DNA of 64,000 bases from the NCBI GenBank assembly GCA_037962975.1, contig CM075670.1, positions 85,811,501 to 85,875,500 on the forward strand. Direction: 5' to 3'. Below the pieces are notes generated by a model. It was not told where the DNA came from and searched no databases. It saw only the letters and a program-made list of their open reading frames with translations. Source of the DNA: Clitoria ternatea (lineage: Eukaryota; Streptophyta; Magnoliopsida; Fabales; Fabaceae). The translations under genes and the position numbers were made by a program. This document shows, in pieces, positions 1-11,783 of the stretch (the first letter of the stretch is position 1; each line of letters opens with the position of its first letter).

Positions 1-401
1 TTGTTTCCTTTTGTCATGCAATTTCCATTCTGTAATTTGCTTCTGTAATTTCTCTTATCAATGAATGAACTTTTCCTTTTCTTATCTCTCTATGTATGTT
101 TTTGATGATTACAAAGGGGGATAAGAATTAGAATTAGTGTTCATCTTTTATAACCAAATAGCAAATGGCAATCAAACAAGTGGAGCAATAAAAAATGATT
201 AATCAAAAGTGGATTAATAACAAATGATTAACATATATTGATTCTCAATTGGCTTTAATTCTATATGGTTATTAACTGGCTTTAATTTCAGAGCAACAAG
301 AAAACATATGCATAAACTCCTTAAGAAAGGGGGAGAAAACTTTATTTGGACTAACACCCTTACGAGATGAATATTATTTGTCATCATCAAAAAGGGGAGA
401 C
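1..401 (+). mobile_element. Internal 3' tail of a Sirevirus-like Ty1/copia element (runs off left edge)
   Basis: Non-coding tail directly upstream of the LTR that begins at 402. It contains three purine tracts, near 113-122 (aaagggggat), 325-338 (aagaaagggggaga) and 388-400. The last sits in the context tcatcatcaaaaaggggaga and abuts the LTR, as a polypurine tract (PPT) should. A TCATCATCAAAAAGGGGGAGA-like PPT and multiple PPT copies are known hallmarks of Sireviruses, so the assignment rests on that match plus the LTR. No coding sequence is recognisable. The rest of the element lies outside the window. Confidence 0.65.
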
Positions 402-558
402 TGTGTTTGAATATGTATTCCAGGTTGCATATTTTTGATAATGACAAAGAGATCAAAAAGCAATTGAACAATCATGGCAAAGAGAACAAGTGTTTATAAA
501 AGAACACTTAAAAGAGAAAACAGAGAAAACAACATCAGACCTACAAAAACACGAAGCC

Positions 559-1058
559 TAATTGATTACAGGACTTCATATAATCGATTATTGAAGTTCT
601 GTCAAGAACTTAATCGATTACCTCATCAAACACTAATCGATTATGAAGCTTCTGTTTATCACCTAATCGATTGCACCAAGGAGGCCAATCGATTACCAAG
701 TTGAGAAAAAGAATTAAAAGCATCAGGTGCATATGCTAATCGATTACAAGGATGACACAATTGATTATTAATGTTCTGTAAGGCCACTAATCGATTACCG
801 TTAAAGAACTAATCGACTACAGAGTTTCTGTTTGTACAATAATCAATTGCACATGAGTTATAATCGATTACCATGCTGCGTAACATAATTAAATGCATCA
901 GGTGTCACTCACAATCGATTACAGAGTGAAGAACAATTAATTAGCAAGGTTCTGTCTCTTAGCTAATCGATTATGTAGTAAAGTCTAATCGATTACCTGT
1001 TCAATTACATTGAAGAATTCAAAGTGTAATCGGTTACAACTTGAGGCCTAATCGATTA
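559..1058. repeat. Phased array of TAATCGATTA palindromes in the Sirevirus LTR
   Basis: About 18 copies or near-copies of TAATCGATTA. They start at 559, 581, 611, 634, 664, 686, 737, 758, 788, 810, 840, 861, 912, 934, 964, 986, 1027 and 1049. Steps are mostly 21-23 and 30 in alternation. Two steps of 51 look like one lost site (21+30). The blocks around 711 and 888 share gcatcaggtg, which gives a higher-order period of about 176 bp. The array lies upstream of the TATA box. Palindrome clusters upstream of the promoter are known for Sirevirus LTRs. Confidence 0.85.
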
Positions 1059-1178
1059 CACTAGTGCCAGAATTTGGGGAAAGCGTTTTTAAGTGGGAAA
1101 CCAACATATTTCTCCATTTTTACTCCAATGCCCATACTATGCGACGGCTCTAAAGACTTTAGGGCACCTCTCCAAGGC

Positions 1179-1187
1179 CTATAAATG
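1179..1187 (+). promoter_or_regulatory. Putative LTR TATA box
   Basis: CTATAAATG lies about 120 bp downstream of the palindrome array. The diverged LTR at 35986-37366 has TATAAATA in the equivalent place (36627-36634). Transcription is expected to start about 30 bp downstream, giving a U3 that contains the array. Confidence 0.5.
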
Positions 1188-2043
1188 CAAGACTCATTCA
1201 AGCTTCTCAAGCATCAAAATCCATTAAAGGGAAATCAAATCTTAGTCTTGTGAGTTCTATTTCTTTGTGTAGTTTTATTTTCTAAAACTTAGAGCTTATA
1301 TTTATAAATCCTCTCTTGTGAGAGTTTAGAAATTGTAAGAGCCTTCATTTGTTTATCTACTCTATTGAGAGAGTTTATTGATTGTAAAACCAAACACCAA
1401 AACACCAAGGTTATTCACTCTAGGATTGAGTGGTCACAAAGGTTGGGGTTCAACCTTTGGGTATTGAGAGTTTGAGAGATTGGGTGGGTTGCCCTTGTGC
1501 TAGTGAGGATTGAGTTCTTGAGTGTGGGACACTAGGAAGCTGCAATTGCTCATAGCTTGTATCTCTAAACTTCAATTGTGGAAATCCTTCAAGTGGGTTG
1601 CTTGAAGGCGAGACATACACCGGGTTGGTGGAACTCGTTAAATTGGTTTGCAAACTTTTCTTCCCTACTCTCTTGCATTTACTTGTTGTACTTGATTGGT
1701 ATATTAATTTGATTGTGATATTATTGCTTAAACTTGAGTAACTAGGCTAAGTTAAAGTGTTGCACACCAAGTATTTGATAAATTACCTTAGCAACATTTG
1801 CACACTTTCTCATATTGACTCTTGCTCTACACTTGCTATTTCTTATATACAAGCATACTTAGTGAAAAAGAAATAAATTTCAAAGGCATTCTAACTAAAA
1901 GTTTTAAAACTCAATTCACCCCCCATCTTGAGTATTGAGGCCACTTGAACAACAATAGAGACACATTCTCTTGTGTTGTCAAAATGCCTTATGTGCGGCT
2001 CTTCCTCTCAATTATTGTCATTCATCATTGGCCTCTTTACTAG

Positions 2044-3120
2044 TTAGACATAAAAAACACATTCCTTCACGGTGATTTGCTTGAGGAAGTTTACATGAAG
2101 AAACCTCTTTACTTTTTTGCTTAGGGTGAGTCTTCTAGATTTGTTTGTCAACTGTGAAAATCCCCTCATGGCCTTAAGTAGTTCCTCAAGGTATGGTTCG
2201 GTAGATTAAATATTTTGATTCATGAGTTTGGCATGATTTGAAGTGGGGCTAATCACTTTATCTTCTATCACCATTCAGCTGCTAGTTGCATTTACTTGGT
2301 TCTTTTGTGGATGACATGGTCATAACAGGTAGTGATCATCTTGACATTATACACGCAAAGCAACATCTTTTCAAACACTTTCAAATGAAGGATCTTAGCA
2401 AATTCAAATACTTCTTGGGGATAAAAGTTACATAATCCAAAAGTAGGATCATCATATCCCAAAGAAAGTATCCAATGGATATTTTGAAATAAACAAGAAT
2501 GATAAATTCTAAGTCAGTCAATGCTCATATGGATCTAATGTCAAGCTCCTACCAAATTAAAGGGAGCTTTTTCTAGATACTAAAAGATACATACACTTAG
2601 TTGGCAAGTTAAACTATCTCATTATCACCCGCCTAGATATCTTATTTGAAGTAAGTTTGGTAAGTCAATTCTTAAACTCTCCTTGTAAGAAACAAATATA
2701 GTGGCCTATATTGTTTTATGTTAAAAAAGCTTCGTGAAAGGGTTTATTATATGAAGACAGGGAACATACTCAAGTTGTAGGATACTTTGATGCTAATTGG
2801 GTAAGCTCTCTCGTTAATAAAAGGTCTACTTCTGGATATCATGTCTTTGTCAGATGTAATCTTGTTTCATAGAAAAATAAGCAAACTGTTATAGCTAGGT
2901 ACAGTGAGAGGAAGAGTACCATGTTATGGCTAAAATAGTTGCTTCAGGAACTCAAGTTTGGAGATGTTGCATAGATGTCACTTATATGTATGATCAAGCC
3001 GCCTTGCACATTGTCTCGAATCTAGTTTTCCATGAGAAGACAAAATATATTAAAGTTGACCGTCATTTTATGAGAGAGAAAGTCATGTTTGGTGAAATAT
3101 CCACTGATTTGCAACTCTAG
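2044..3120 (+). pseudogene. Decayed Ty1/copia pol fragment: reverse transcriptase to RNase H
   Basis: Conceptual translation across several frames gives ordered copia RT blocks. LDIKNTFLHGDLLEEVYMKK appears from 2044. The catalytic FVDD motif is intact at about 2304-2315 and is followed by MVITGSD. A QMKDLSKFKYFLGIK block lies near 2385. RNase H follows with YFDANW and STSGYHVF around 2780-2850, then a stop in place of the usual tryptophan after NLVS. Many stops and frameshifts interrupt it, and the protease, integrase and gag parts are absent. Its sequence differs from what is expected of the adjacent Sirevirus, so it is probably an older, separate insertion. It cannot make a functional polyprotein. 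Confidence 0.85.
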
Positions 3121-3372
3121 TTAATCTTAAATTTTTGGTTAATGTCAAGACCTTGTATTCCCCCACAAATATAAATAGTTAATATTAGCTAGCAAGATAT
3201 CATCATGTGTTCTTTTGGGAATAACTGGTAATGTTTGACGAAAATCATTGTATAAACCCATCATTTTACCTTGAAATAGTTATTATTGTTTATCATTTAC
3301 ATTAGATCTTTTAATGTACGATCTTAAGCCTCAAAGCAACACTTATGCAACATGGGAGCTTCATCCCAAATA
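3121..3372. other. A+T-rich spacer, nothing recognised
   Basis: No open frame, repeat or element end is evident. It is probably old flanking DNA or the decayed 3' end of the copia fragment. It ends with CTAAG (3373-3377), the target duplication of the next element. Confidence 0.4.
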
Positions 3373-4621
3373 CTAAGTGTAACACCTACTTATATACACG
3401 AGATATATATATATTCTTCTTGCTTTTAAAATTTTTAGAAAGATATACATATTTATCACTTCCTATCTTGCGTATACAAGGACGTATATACATCTGATTT
3501 TCTTTGAATTTTGAAAGTAAAAAGTTTCAAATTCTTTAGAATGATAAAATGAACTTTCAGAAAATCATAAGTGATCAAAGATTACAATATCATATCCAAA
3601 GAATAAGGTTTATTAAAGTTTAACCTTTACCTTGAATTACAATTATCCAACTTAATATTGTATTAAGGTAAACTAAAACTAAAGATTTAATACCTCTACT
3701 TCAACTGTAACCAATCATTTCCTTATCTTCAAACCATGTGATTTTGAATCCTACTCTTGTCACATCTCTTCTCCAATCCGATTGAGAATGAGACCAATTT
3801 ACCCTCTTGTAATTTCATCCTTTTATCTTGAATTGCTAGCTATATATCATATAACATATATTTTGGACACAGAAATTCAAACAAGAAGGAGTGAGAAACA
3901 AAATATAATACTTTACAGATAAGATATAAGCATAAGAGTTTTCACAATCTAATAAAATAATATCATTCATAATCTCATACATAATTAATTATAATTGTAG
4001 GGTTTTTATACGCATAACAATCATACTTTCATTCACAACCATTCACACAGAATATCACAATCACATGTATGACATATAATGCTTTTAATACTATCTCATT
4101 CAGTTTATGCATTGGGGCCCTTATGTAACATCCCAGATTTTTTTTTAAATAATTATAAATTTCAGATTAAGGTTATGGATTGATGGAATTAATGGTTAAT
4201 TAAGGATTAATTGCCAATTAGGTAAATTATTGAGTGATAATAATTTTGATTATAATAGTAATGCCTTGGTGGCATTAGAGAGAGTTTCGGTTCTCTCTTT
4301 CCTTCCATCCCGTGTGGTCCCCATGAGTGATGGCTGATGGCTTTAATTGGATGGAATGTTGATGGGACTTGCATTAATGAGGAAGTGGCTGCTGATGGAG
4401 ATTAGAGGCTGTGGCAGAGCAGCGTAATGATGGGCTGAATGAGAGTGTGTGTGTGTATGTTGATAAGGCTTCAGCTTTGGTTTTCCTCCTCACTCTCTTT
4501 ATTTCCTTTGTGGGTGCATGTTCTGATGAGAGAAATGTTCCTCCTTCTCTCTATAACTCCTTGGAGCTCCTGCTCCTTCGTCCTCTCCTTTATCTTCTTC
4601 TTCCACTCACGCATGGTGTGG

Positions 4622-6263
4622 AACCGAGTGGAGTATGCTGGGAATCAACGTGTTGCTGTGAGGAACAGCATGGGGGAGTGCAACAGCGTGTGGCTGTGTG
4701 GTTCGAAGGCTGGGTTCTTCCTTTGGTTCCCTGGTGCTTCCCCTTCATCTTCTTCTTCTTCTTCTTCTCCTTCATATGATGGGATCGGTTGGAGCCTGCA
4801 GCTGTGTGCATGCCTCGGTTTGTGATGCATGATGGTTCACTGTTGATGAGGCTGTGCTGCTCTTATGAGGATGAAGACATGCATGGTATGGTGCATGGAA
4901 GCTTGGTGGTCCTCCATGGTGGGGAGGATGGTGTTGTTCGAGTGTAGAACAGCTTTGTACTAAGCCTTGGAGGTTGCTGCTCGAGTAAACAGCATGGATT
5001 CTTCCATGGCTGTGAGCAGAGTGAAATTTGGGTGTTGATGGCTTGAGGACTTGAGTGGAATTAGTGGTTGGTTCTCCAAGCTGAGAACGTTGCTGGGACG
5101 AGTGGAAGCCATGATGGCTCTTCTCACTGCTGGAAAGCCGAGCAGAAGTTGCTGTGGCTGGGCCGAGTGACCCATGTGACCCTTGGAAGCTTCATCCAGG
5201 TAAGGGGAGCTATTGCATCTTAAGTGCATAGTTTATGGACGGGTTTTCCGGGTGAAACTCTTGTATCGTGATGTGTGGTATTCAATATGTGTTTGTTTGA
5301 TTGATTTCCGAGTGAGTAGTAGCCCGGACATGCATGATGATTATATATTGCTTGATGTTGTTGAATTCCGTCCATATATGTGTTGATGTTTATGGTGATG
5401 ACTATGTTAAGATGCTTGAGATGTATGTCATGATAATGCTGAGTGCATTGTGTGATTTGTTACTGGTCCCTACGTGAGTAATGGTATGATTGTATGCATG
5501 AGATGCTTGATATTGATGTATATGCGTACGCTGAATGCATGTATGGGGACTATTATGATGAATGCCGAGTAGGCTTATAGATGAAAGCATGAAATGCTTA
5601 CTGTAAAGGATAAATCCGAGTGAATAGAGGATAATCTGAGTAGATGGCATAGGATTGCCGAGCGGATGTGGTATAAGCCGAGTCATCTGATTGTTGTTGA
5701 ATTGCCATGTGCATATAATGCTGAATGCAATACCGAGTGGGCAATCGGATGAATATGCGTTTAATGAAATTGAATGTGTTGATGTGATATAAGACCCGGG
5801 TTGGACTCGGGCAGTGCCTGGAGCACTAAGCGTTGGACGCTATTGAGGATTCTGAGATTAATCCTAAAAGACCTCCGAGTTGGACTCGAGGCCATGCTTA
5901 GAGCATGAGCATTTGATGCTTAATGGAAGTCCTTGGGTTGGACCCAAGGCAGATGCCGAATGCATTGGAGTTGGACTCTGAGTGAATGTGACCATATGCA
6001 TCCGATTCACCACTAGAATGCTTGGAGCATGTATATATACCGATCGACAATCAGATGATGAGATATGTGAGAATGTGATTAAGTCCTGAAGCTGGGCTCA
6101 GGCACACCCCTTGAGCAAGGCTCGGAGTTGAGTAAAATTCGAGTGGATCAGTATAGTAGTTACTGAGTGAATTGAGCTTTATAGCCGAATGAGATGGGTG
6201 AAACCCGATCGGAAGATGTTTGTGATTGCCCATATTGAATGACAGTACATGTTGATTGATTGA

Positions 6264-6303
<40 letters not shown>

Positions 6304-7437
6304 GTATTGTGGATTCTATGATTAATCCGAGCCAATATCTGTCATTTAATATGTAATGCTTACCCCTACACCATTTTTCAGTGTTTGCAGGTCGGTTTGG
6401 ATTGATATAAGGGCCTTAACCCGAGTGTTGGGTACTTATTGATGTGGCTGTGTACATAATGTAATGCACCGAGTGTCTTTGATGTATTAAAGCCTTGGCC
6501 GACTCATATAGCTTGTTGTATAATGAATACACTTATCTATATATATACTGAATCTGGGTCATTGGAAATCCGAGTGCATGTTTGTATATATATGGGTTTA
6601 CATTGAAATCATGTACTTGTATCGGATAATGGGTTTTGGTGAATGAATGATAATAAGTTGAAATTATCCGAGTGTATGCGTATGTATATACATATATGTT
6701 AAGTTGGTAACATGGTTATGATTCGGTGGAAGTGTAATGTTGTTTTGGTAGTCGGACTTGGAATTAGAGAATATATATATATAAGTGATTTATGTTGATT
6801 TGATGCTTCCTACCGACTAGGAAATGATGTATGAATATTCCTAAGTTAATGAATCCTGAGGGAAATATATGAGGCTTAGTTGCTTTTCCGAACGAGTATT
6901 GTGTATGTGACTCCATATCCGAGTGTGACTCGTGTGTGAGCCTCTTTCTGTGTGTTTGTAGCTTTTGTGGATTCTGAGTGAAAAATAGAGGTGAACCCCG
7001 AGTGGGGAATAACTTGAATATTCTGAGTGGAATTCTGAGTGATCCTCTACCGAGGGACGTGTGGTTGTAATGGTTTAGCTTGAAATATTCTAAGTATATG
7101 AGTTATGCATGTATTTCGAGTAAACATGGGTACCTATTCCGAGTGAATCAGGTAATATGTATTCTGAGTGACTCGAGGTTGATTTATACCGAGTGGTTTG
7201 ATTGGGTAATATCCGAGTGTGATAGTTTTATAGAATCCTAGTGGGATAACCCTCATTTCCCGAGTGGATCATTATGTTGACTCTGTGGATAAAAATTGAG
7301 AGACTAAGTTATGGGTTGCCAAGTGAGGCAATTGTTGGGGTAGTTCCCGAGTGATTGGAATTTCCTTATACCGAGTGGACTAAGTCATTACCGAGTGAAT
7401 GACTGTCTCGTATACCGAGTGGTGGATTAGCCGAGTG
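4622..7437. repeat. CCGAGTG heptamer array in solo LTR A
   Basis: Dozens of CCGAGTG, or the one-mismatch CTGAGTG, all on this strand, densest at 6900-7437. Starts at 6974, 6998, 7023, 7035, 7139, 7164, 7189, 7213, 7237 (variant), 7260, 7347, 7371, 7391, 7415 and 7431 give steps that cluster at 23-26 bp, with some near 12. The same heptamer (as CACTCGG) fills LTR B. Confidence 0.8.
6266..6301. repeat. (AT)n microsatellite
   Basis: Pure AT dinucleotide run inside solo LTR A. The equivalent place in solo LTR B (about 53362-53380) carries a shorter run. Confidence 0.95.
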
Positions 7438-7440
7438 TGG

Positions 7441-7572
7441 CTTCTCGCTTCAGCGAGTGAGATCTCGCTCCAGCGAGTATGTTGTTTGGGAAGGCTTTTG
7501 TGTGGTTTCGCTTATGCGAACGTGTCCTCGCTTGAGCGAGTGTGCGTTGCTTTATGGCCTTCGCTTGAGCGC
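7441..7572. repeat. Cluster of TCGCTTGAGCGA-type palindromes
   Basis: Five near-palindromes of the form TCGCTnnAGCGA: tcgcttcagcga, tcgctccagcga, tcgcttatgcga, tcgcttgagcga and tcgcttgagcgc. They follow the last CCGAGTG heptamer near the 3' end of solo LTR A. The same motif forms two clusters in solo LTR B and appears in the otherwise different element E at 60757 and 62316-62370. Confidence 0.85.
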
Positions 7573-9473
7573 TGATGGTCTTCTGCTGGGCTTTGTGCTC
7601 GGTTTTATTCCTTTGCTTTCCTTCCAATTTATATTTCTTTTCCTTGGTTGGCATTTTGCCTTTCTGCCTTGGGCTGCTTGTCTTCTTGGTTGGTCATTGG
7701 ACCTAGCTCTCATATCTTCATATATGGGAGTGGCTTTTAATTATTGATCCAGGTATTTTCTAAATATTTGACCCGGTTCTTCATGATTAATTTGGGAAAA
7801 ATTTTCCCCTGTCCCGGGTTTAACTCTATTGAAATTTAGGATGTTACACCTTAAAGTTTTAGTTTGCACTGGGCCAACCAAGAGTTTACACTGTTCCATA
7901 ATTCCGGATAATAACATAAATGCCTTCATAGCATATGAACAGCTCAACTGGCGTGGAAACACTTAGAGACTAGTCAGATTGAGAAAGTTTTTATTGTGAA
8001 AGTACCCGACACTAGGGAGCGACCCCAGGTCACCTGAAGCACCCTTTCACACCCTCTCATCCCAAGGCTCTCAATTAAGCCTCCTCTAATGTATCCTCGG
8101 TTTCTATAATCCGTCCCAGGCAATATCACATCTCATTTCTCTTTAATGATTCATGATGCATGGAATACTTGCATATTTAGTTGGTTAAGACTTTTAGAAA
8201 CTCAATTATTAAATACCATAAGGGTTCACAAAATCATCTCAATAAAAAGTATATTCTCATAAGTTCTTTTTTGAACTTCTGTTTCTGAATTCAGATCTCA
8301 CTAAAATTGAGTTTTTAAATTTTAAATATCACAAAACTTTCTTTTAAAAAACTTCACATATTTATATAATCCTTCTCAATTTGAATCCTAACTAGATTGA
8401 GTTTAGAAATCTCAACTATAACAAAATATCCTTTAGTTATTTCATTAGGGAAAACTAAAATAATTTACTTTAAACTTTCGATTACTAAAAGAAAATAATT
8501 TTTTAGAATCATTAACTAAGAATACTTAAAACTATAAAAAATTTCTTTAATTCAAGAATTAATTATCTTAACCTTTAATTTTCATAAAATAGCTTCTTTC
8601 TAATACTAGATTTTATTCTAGAGATTAAAAATAAAGTTAATGAAAATAATTTCTAAGAAGAAATAAAAGACTAAAATAATTATAAAATACTTTCTCTTAA
8701 AACTTTAAAGAGTAAGGTAAGAAAATTCTTATTGAGTTTTAACTTTCCGTTATGCTTGCTATATGCTCAAACAGCATATCACAAGGTCATCAATCATTCA
8801 TCAACCACAATCAAGTATTGTAATGTCATCAATCACAATCAAATATCATCAATCATAAATATTATCAATCATAATTACATATCATCAATCACAGTCTAAT
8901 ATTATAAATCACAATATCATTAATCAAAATCAAATATAGTTAATTATAATTAAGTCAAATCAACTAAATATCACTCATAAATATAATTCAAATTTTAATG
9001 GTTATTTAAATTAGTAGAGTTGATTTTGAGTCCTTATAGTCCATTCCTCGTATAGGTTTATATAAGTCCATATATATAATCCAGTCTTCGCATAGGTATA
9101 GTTCAGTCCATACAGGTCATAATAGTCCAAGTCCTTGCTTACATAGGTTCAGTCTAGTTCGCATAAGTTATCCAGGTATTTGTATTGCATAGGTATTCAG
9201 ATCAAGTTACACAAGATACCCAATTTAAAATTTATTATAATTTTTTAAAGTTAAATAGTTATTATTTAAAATAATAATATTATTAAATTTTAAAGGAGTA
9301 GGGGACTCCTCCCATTATTTTTATGTCTTTTCATATTATATTCCTATCTCACTTCCCATTTACCTCTTGTATACTGATTCGTTATTGAAAATCCGTGCGC
9401 GCCTCGTCTCCGAGTTCTAAAACATACGAATTTTATTCTAATATAGTTACAAGATGAAATGGTAAATTTTGAA

Positions 9474-9655
9474 TAGTAAATAATAAATAGTAAATAGTAA
9501 TAGTAAATAGTAAAACATGAATAGTTACAATAAATAGTAAATCATAAATAGTAATGGTAAATAGTAAATCATGAATAGTAACAATAAATAGTAATTTACT
9601 ATTTAAATAGTAATTTACTATTGAAATAGTATTTTACTATTCAAAATAGTAACTT
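9474..9655. repeat. AATAGTAA / TTACTATT array in solo LTR C
   Basis: About fifteen copies of AATAGTAA, many extended to aaatagtaaa, change over to inverted TTACTATT copies after 9590. In the last 60 bp direct and inverted copies alternate and could form short hairpins. Unlike the other arrays in this window it contains no CpG. Confidence 0.75.
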
Positions 9656-10634
9656 AAAATAATATTATTTCCAGTATAATAATAAATTTCTAAAAACGAT
9701 ATGAAAATAACCCTAAAAAATATAAAAGAGAGGTATTCTTACCTTAAGATTTTAGTAGAACCTTCTTCTAAAAAAAATTATTTTTCTCTCTTACTTCCAC
9801 CACTATCTCACTAGCACTACTATATTAAGAAAACTTAATTTGAAATTATGAATTCTAAAGAAGAATTCCTTTAGCATTTATAGGAAGGAAAATTACTATG
9901 CATTCTATTATTTTAATATAAAAATATTGTACATTTTTTAAAAATTCAATCCTAGTTACTGTGCACCTTTTGAAAATTTCATACATGCACAATGTTTTGC
10001 ATAGTAAATGTCGACTGCATTATTAAGCCAAATAGTAACCTTTCATTCGGTATATTTTAAATATTCAAAATCAGTCATTTTTGAAATTTAGCGATATTAT
10101 ATAAGTTCTCACTAATTTTATGATAAGTAATATAAAGATTAATTTTAAAAATCTAAAATTTTCTGTTAATGAAAATTTATTTGTATGTTTTCGATTTTTT
10201 TACGATTGGTAAAAATCAAGATTTTATTCAAACCGATAATTTTTAGATAAGTCTACTTGAAATAGATTTTAAAAAATTTTCTTATAATTTAAATTCACTT
10301 TCTTGTAAATACTTTTAATTTTAAATAACTTTATATGAATTTAAAATTATTTAAAATATATTATTTTATTAAAATAATTCAAAAAATTTAAAAAATTCCA
10401 GAAAATCATAAATATTATGTAGATCAAAAAGTTCTAAATAACTATAGTCTAATTCCTTCAAAATTTTATTTTAAAATTCTAATAAGAGTTAAATCACAAG
10501 TATGTAAAAACATAAATATAAAAACATAAAATAAAAGTTGTGAATAATAAATATATTTAAATTCTTAATATAATTTCATTAATCAATGAATACTAATTAA
10601 GTCATTTTAAAATTCTCATTCAAAATACATAAAC

Positions 10635-10662
10635 ATTATTATTATTATTATTATTATTATTT
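10635..10662. repeat. (ATT)n microsatellite
   Basis: Run of ATT trinucleotides in the A+T-rich part of solo LTR C. Confidence 0.9.
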
Positions 10663-11002
10663 TATTTTAAAAAACAAATAATTAAATATAAATACCAAAA
10701 TTTCATAAAAAATGATAATAATAAACTAACTAATAGTAAATATTTCTCATTAAAGATATATTAATATCTATTTTCTATTTGTGTTGAAAATAGGATGTTA
10801 CACTAAGACTTTCTTTGATTAGAAGTTCTATCTTGAAAATTCCTTGTTTGATATTATAAGTAGTGAAATCATCAACCACAAAAGGAATTGAGAACCTGGA
10901 GTGAGCTATTCTTCCCTAGGAAGAAGGAGCGATGCAATTCCACTTGAAGCTACATTCAATACAATTTTCCCTTTAAAGCAAAAGGCTAATAGGAGTTCAT
11001 TC

Positions 11003-11716
11003 TGTAACATCCCCGCCTAAATTCCTAAGATCTAAGGTCTAATGAAATTATAAGGAAAATTTTATATAGGATTTTAGTTTTGCTCTCTAGTAATCAATCA
11101 CCAGACAGACAGACTTACAAAATATTGTAGAACTTAGCCTCTGGGCCAACTTTCGCACCCCCTAACTTGCCCGTGTTGACTCTGATTGCTATTCAACTTT
11201 ATGGGAACTATCTAGGACTCATTTAGGACTTTCTGCCATAGCCTGTGCTAAAAAATTCCCCGTAGAGTTATGTAGAAAAATGCATTTCATTCAATTTCAA
11301 GAAACTTCAATGCTAAAGACAAATCAAATGCTATTCAATTTACCAATTAACATTACACTCAAGTTCTAAATACACATATAGTCCTATTAACACCTTCTGG
11401 AGACTCTGAGTCCGACCAGAACTCAAGATCACCTCTTCAGTTTGCTAACTTGGCCATTGCTCTTTCTAAAACTCAGTTTTATGACAATTCACTTATCCTT
11501 TCTCAATTACCATTCATAATTCACCATTTCTAACTCAATAAGAATGTGATTAAACAACCAATTCTAAGATTCTATCACTACCAAATCAACCATCCATAAT
11601 TATACCCTTCTCTAGGTATTTCAATAACCACTCACATGACATTATATCATAAATAATCAACATAATTAAATGAAAATGATTTCACATTAGATATAGCACA
11701 GGTAGAGAACCTACCC

Positions 11717-11783
<67 letters not shown>

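Larger units (their letters stand above)
402..1954 (+). mobile_element. 3' LTR of Sirevirus-like Ty1/copia element (1553 bp)
   Basis: Starts TGTGTTTGAATATG directly after the purine tract and ends ...CACTTGAACAACA, so it has TG...CA ends. It aligns along much of its length, notably both ends and the region downstream of the TATA box, with the solo LTR at 35986-37366. Shared blocks include ttgataatgacaaa near the start, gagttcttgagtgtgggaca in the middle, and caattcacccccc followed by ttgaggccacttg at the end. In order it holds an A+T-rich leader, a dense AATCGATT palindrome array (559-1058), a TATA box near 1180, then the transcribed part. No primer-binding site follows 1954, consistent with a 3' rather than a 5' LTR. 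A small open frame at 474-704 is built from the palindrome repeats and is not a gene. Confidence 0.75.
4124..7848 (+). mobile_element. Solo LTR A (3725 bp), nested in solo LTR C
   Basis: Begins TGTAACATCCCAG and ends TTAGGATGTTACA, with target duplication CCTTA at 4119-4123 and 7849-7853. It is the same family, in opposite orientation, as solo LTR B at 51296-55781. The terminal 150 bp of A (ggacctagctctcatatctt, gatccaggtattttcta) match the reverse complement of the start of B. The region 4440-4830 has overlapping open frames on both strands, but they are composition-driven, differ in B and are not genes. CCGAGTG heptamers spread over most of the LTR, and a TCGCTTGAGCGA cluster lies near its end. 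Orientation is inferred from the likely promoter side. Confidence 0.9.
3378..10802 (-). mobile_element. Solo LTR C (about 3.7 kb without its nested insert)
   Basis: Begins TGTAACACCTAC and ends AATAGGATGTTACA, flanked by CTAAG at 3373-3377 and 10803-10807. Solo LTR A (4124-7848 plus one CCTTA) sits inside it; without that insert it is about 3695 bp. No internal region or second LTR is present, so this is a solo LTR. Around 4020-4118 it resembles the Tekay LTR near 26990-27080: both have a patch ending in atgca, one base, then ggggccc, in the same orientation. On that basis I infer a Tekay-like chromovirus origin and minus-strand sense. No gene lies inside. The A+T-rich half carries the AATAGTAA array and a trinucleotide run. 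Confidence 0.8.

Noticed and set aside
474..704. Open frame with repeated N/IDY-type peptide
   Set aside because: It is a translation of the TAATCGATTA array inside an LTR; no start context, homology or conservation in the sister LTR.
4411..4830. Several overlapping frames on both strands in solo LTR A
   Set aside because: Driven by CTT/CTC-rich composition. The equivalent region of solo LTR B (54500-55060) does not keep the frames.
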